Made by a program: the position numbers and the translations under genes. Below are positions 60,990-64,000 of a stretch of 64,000 nucleotides of DNA, piece by piece. The stretch is from Alicyclobacillus_A sp963788285 (GTDB lineage: Bacteria; Bacillota; Bacilli; Alicyclobacillales; Alicyclobacillaceae). The first letter of the stretch is position 1; each line of letters begins with the position of its first letter. Under the pieces are notes generated by a model. The model was not told where the DNA came from and ran no database searches. It was given only the letters and a program-made list of their open reading frames with translations. The stretch covers positions 124,001-188,000 of the forward strand of contig CAWBGB010000015.1 in the NCBI GenBank assembly GCA_963788285.1. The letters run 5' to 3'.

Positions 60990-63449
60990 TTGAAGCGTTT
61001 CTGGCTAAAAGCCTTGATTGGAATCGGTATAGTTTTCGTTACCGCAATCGGACTTTGTGTCGCTGGATTCATGGTTCTCATCGATCGAACTTCAGTCAAT
61101 CTAGCAAAATTAACGGCTACGCCAAAGCAGACTGTCGTTTATGATAGAACTGGTGCGGTGTACATGAAAATTGGAGCAACACCGTCGAATTTACACTATA
61201 GTCAGATTCCGCGTAACTTACAGGATGCTATTGTCGCAACAGAAGATCATAATTTCTGGACAGGTGACAGTATTGATCTTCGGGGCATAATACGTTCGTT
61301 ATTTGTAGATTTGTTAACGAAAAGTGAAGACCAAGGTGCCAGCACAATTCAAGACCAATTAGCAAAAATGGTCTATCTCAATGACGATAAGACGTTGTCT
61401 TATAAACTTCAAGAAATTGCGATGGGCGTACAAATCAATCGTCATTTTACCAAGCAAGAAATACTCACAATGTACCTCAATAAGGTCTATTTAGGCGAAA
61501 ACACGGTAGGTGTAGAACAAGCTGCGTTACGTTATTTTGGAGTCGATATTGCAAAGAATCCAAAATCGCTTACTTTGGACCAAGCTGCTTTGCTAGCGGG
61601 GCTTCCGCAGGCGCCAACTGCGTATGACCCGTTAATTCATCCGCAGGCTGCGTTAGCACGTCGTAATGAAGTCCTACAAAATATGGCAAAATATGGTTAT
61701 ATCACACCGGCACAAGCTGCGGCTGCAGAAAAAGCCCCTTTAGGTGCCTCATATCATGACATCACTCAAGATTATTGGAATATTCATCCATTGTTTACAA
61801 ATTTCTTGTTCGATTATGCTTCACGAATTGGTATCTCTGCAACACAATTATTGCAGGGCGGTTTAAATATCTACACTACTGTTGATCCACAGGTTCAGCA
61901 AGCGATTCATACGGTGTTCTGGAGTCAAAACTATAATGGTGATTTCCCAGGTCCATCGTCCGGCACTGTTGTGGAAGGCGCAGCTGTATTTGTCGATCCG
62001 AAGACCGGGGGGATTTTAGGTGCTGCAGGCTCTCGAAGACAGGGATTTACAAAATTAGGGGTGGATCGGGTTTATAGTAACAGTTCTCCCGGGTCATCCA
62101 TCAAGCCCATCATGGAGTATGCTCCAGCGATTCAAAGCGGGAAGTGGACACCAACGTCTATTCTGAATAACCAGCCACAGGATTTCGGTAACGGCTACGA
62201 GCCACAAAACTGGGAAGGTCCACACGGTCCGGCAAAGGTAACTTTGCAATATGCATTACAGGAGTCGCAAAATGTTGCCTCTGTTTGGCTGTTAAAGCAA
62301 ATTGGACTTCAAACCGGTACCAGATTTGCTATGAATGACGGCATTCAGTTGACTCCCCAAGATCAGCGACAACTTGGTGTTGCACTTGGTGGAATGCAAT
62401 ATGGAGTCAATCCGCTAGAGATGGCTCAAGCCTACGAAGCATTCGATAACAATGGGGTTCAAATGCAAGTTCATTTGATTACGAGGATTACCAATCAATA
62501 CGGACAAGTAGTTTACCAATTCAAACCGGTATCCAAAGTAGTCATGTCTCCTAGCACAGCCACGATCATGACACGATTGATGCAAGATGTTGTTGATTAT
62601 GGAACAGGTACATCGGCACAAGTGCCAGGTTGGGGCGTCGCAGGTAAGACAGGGACGGTACAGTATAGCTCAGGACTATATGGTGATCCAAATTGGGTCA
62701 AAGATGCGTGGTTTGACGGCTATACACCAAATATGGTGGGATCTATTTATATTGGATACGATCAGTCATCTCCGGAATATCACATGACGATGACTCCAGT
62801 CGATCCTTCCGCAAATGCCGCAAAAATTTTCGGGGACATCACGCGACTTGCAGAAGAAAATAAGACCCCGGAACAGTTTGCCATGGGACCCTTTCCTGCA
62901 TGGCAGGGAACCGCAACTGCTGCATATTCACTACAAACTCCAATCTCTGGCTTGGGGGCACAGTGGATTGGAAAAGGTAATGGTGTAAAACTTACATGGA
63001 AGTCAAATGTACCAGGCGTCAAGAGCTTTATGGTCAGTCGTATCCTTTCTGGTACAGACAGAAATACGTCAACTGAAATTGGGGACACAGGAAATACATG
63101 GTTTCAAGATCGGAACGTTCAACAAGGTGCAACGTACACATATACGGTCCAAGCCTTGGGGTCGAATGGAGCACCGATGGGCGAAGCGATATCTGTCACA
63201 TTTACGGTGCCAGATGGTGCGAATCACCAAGGAATAAGACACACTACGACCAAAAGTGAAAACAGTTCCATCGTAAAAAACAGAACTACGAACCATGCAA
63301 CTAAGAACAAAACGGAGAATTCGGACGGTAATTCGTCTGCGCAAACGAACACAATGTCAAATGACAATAGTACAGGTCCAGATCTTAACAACACGACTAC
63401 CGGAGACAGTACCAATGATGTAAATAGTACAGGTAATAGCACAGCGTAG
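60990..63449 (+). CDS. Class A penicillin-binding protein with FN3-like domain and Asn/Ser/Thr tail (819 aa)
   Basis: TTG 60990 follows GGGAGG. TM anchor at residues 8-31. The GT51 glycosyltransferase domain has ATEDHNFW with catalytic Glu near 86; GASTIQDQLAK stands where GGSTITQQLAK is usual. The transpeptidase domain has Ser369-Ser-Ile-Lys372 (SPGSSIKPIMEY), SQN near 426-428, and Lys553-Thr-Gly (AGKTGTVQ). A fibronectin type III-like domain covers about 650-740, ending in an extracellular low-complexity tail rich in Asn, Ser and Thr. The gene is clearly richer in A and T than its neighbours and is next to IS and remnant DNA, suggesting transfer. Confidence 0.93.
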   Translation: MKRFWLKALIGIGIVFVTAIGLCVAGFMVLIDRTSVNLAKLTATPKQTVVYDRTGAVYMKIGATPSNLHYSQIPRNLQDAIVATEDHNFWTGDSIDLRGIIRSLFVDLLTKSEDQGASTIQDQLAKMVYLNDDKTLSYKLQEIAMGVQINRHFTKQEILTMYLNKVYLGENTVGVEQAALRYFGVDIAKNPKSLTLDQAALLAGLPQAPTAYDPLIHPQAALARRNEVLQNMAKYGYITPAQAAAAEKAPLGASYHDITQDYWNIHPLFTNFLFDYASRIGISATQLLQGGLNIYTTVDPQVQQAIHTVFWSQNYNGDFPGPSSGTVVEGAAVFVDPKTGGILGAAGSRRQGFTKLGVDRVYSNSSPGSSIKPIMEYAPAIQSGKWTPTSILNNQPQDFGNGYEPQNWEGPHGPAKVTLQYALQESQNVASVWLLKQIGLQTGTRFAMNDGIQLTPQDQRQLGVALGGMQYGVNPLEMAQAYEAFDNNGVQMQVHLITRITNQYGQVVYQFKPVSKVVMSPSTATIMTRLMQDVVDYGTGTSAQVPGWGVAGKTGTVQYSSGLYGDPNWVKDAWFDGYTPNMVGSIYIGYDQSSPEYHMTMTPVDPSANAAKIFGDITRLAEENKTPEQFAMGPFPAWQGTATAAYSLQTPISGLGAQWIGKGNGVKLTWKSNVPGVKSFMVSRILSGTDRNTSTEIGDTGNTWFQDRNVQQGATYTYTVQALGSNGAPMGEAISVTFTVPDGANHQGIRHTTTKSENSSIVKNRTTNHATKNKTENSDGNSSAQTNTMSNDNSTGPDLNNTTTGDSTNDVNSTGNSTA

Positions 63450-63898
63450 TTAGTTGACGCTGAAAAAGTCTTCTTCATTGTAGGTTTGGAGTTTCATGTG
63501 TAGTTCGGTGAAGGCATTTCACGGGAAGTTATCTTCGATGGTTCTCTTTCTCTGTGTTACCGTGCCACGGCGGCGGCCGCTCCTTGGGTGGGTCAGGATT
63601 CCGAATCCAAACCATGCCGAAGTACCCGAATATCCTCGGAATCGGCTGTGGTTGAGTCCATACTCCGATATTCTTACCGCGTCCTACCATCTAATGTTGG
63701 GAACATGAATGAACTGTACCACGCACTGATACCCTTACGATGATATGAGTAAGGGTGTTTTGCGCTAACATTGAGTTATCTACAAAGAACGGTGTTTCTT
63801 TAAATTTTTGGTTATTGGTCTAATGAATCTCATAGGCTTACACAGCAGGTGTGTCATAGCTAATCCCATTCACCGATCGAAATGAACGTAAGCCGGAT
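63450..63898. other. Intergenic region after the PBP gene
   Basis: No convincing gene. A hairpin ACCCTTAC/GTAAGGGT (63731-63738, 63749-63756) followed by GTTTTG could be a weak terminator. Confidence 0.4.
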
Positions 63899-64000
63899 AT
63901 GGCCGACAAGGTGGGAATAACCACAATCGAGATTTACGGGCCAGGTCCATTGACTGACGAAAAACGGAAACGGCGGTCTAAAGTCATTATCCGGGCAGTC
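63899..64000 (+). CDS. Partial ORF at window end, unknown
   Basis: From ATG 63899 the frame runs to the window edge with MADKVGITTIEIYGPGPLTD followed by a Lys/Arg-rich stretch. The frame is open from about 63859, and no good ribosome site is seen before the ATG. I cannot name a family. Confidence 0.3.
   Translation, partial: MADKVGITTIEIYGPGPLTDEKRKRRSKVIIRAV

Noticed and set aside
63496..63708. A 70-aa plus-strand ORF after the PBP gene
   Set aside because: No ribosome site, irregular composition and no recognised motif.

Overview
The window looks like a chromosomal segment of a spore-forming, roughly mid-GC Bacillota, probably related to Alicyclobacillaceae (inference). The pointers are Shine-Dalgarno sequences of the AGGAGG type before most genes, a DUF1657/DUF421 module of the kind found with spore genes, a BcrC-type undecaprenyl pyrophosphate phosphatase, an OmpR-type two-component pair, ECF sigma/anti-sigma genes, and an anaerobic cobalamin operon with a Bacillus megaterium-type CbiH60 fusion. 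No rRNA, tRNA, CRISPR array or prophage was found.

Layout. 1-9.96 kb: a broken CPA2-type antiporter, an NAD(P)-binding epimerase-like protein, cardiolipin synthase, DUF1657 and DUF421-DUF1657 proteins, a HlyD-like protein whose DHA2 exporter partner is wrecked, and a response regulator/sensor kinase pair followed by a frameshifted PAP2 phosphatase. 10.1-17.1 kb: an AarF/UbiB-type kinase with a small coiled-coil protein, a convergent GAF-LuxR regulator, then a compact lipid-looking operon: SCP2-like (frameshifted), R2-like ligand-binding oxidase (R2lox), SCP2, and fatty-acyl-CoA ligase. 17.1-25.7 kb: an MFS transporter behind a possible T-box leader, a glycosyltransferase, and an alpha-glucan type cluster (DUF4912, a GH57-GT4 fusion, a sugar nucleotidyltransferase, a GH15-like protein).

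25.9-45.0 kb: a cobalamin riboswitch with its terminator followed by a nearly complete anaerobic B12 operon (cbiX, cobA, cbiH60, cbiJ, cbiC, cbiD, cbiET, cbiL, cbiF, cbiG, cbiA, dead Ni/Co transporter, cbiP, phosphatase, cbiB, L-threonine-phosphate decarboxylase, hemD, sirC). Many of its genes overlap by 1-19 bases, which implies translational coupling. A second histidine phosphatase lies antisense within it.

45-57 kb: a cell-envelope island with two MurG/UgtP-like glycosyltransferases, a polysaccharide deacetylase, a TVP38-like protein, an MreB paralogue, a dead monofunctional transglycosylase, an ECF sigma factor with ZAS anti-sigma factor and a membrane partner, BcrC, and two DedA proteins (one with a nonsense codon). 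Several promoters here share an ECF-like AAC...GTCT pattern, so much of the island may be one envelope-stress regulon. 57-64 kb: a nitroreductase, an IS110-family element sitting inside remnants of an older gene, an ABC-2 permease fragment, and a conspicuously AT-rich class A penicillin-binding protein.

A striking feature is gene decay: about eleven genes carry frameshifts, stops or truncations, and nearly all encode membrane or exported proteins, several with an intact paralogue in the same window. Long cytosolic genes are undamaged, which argues against simple sequencing error for the multiply damaged ones.
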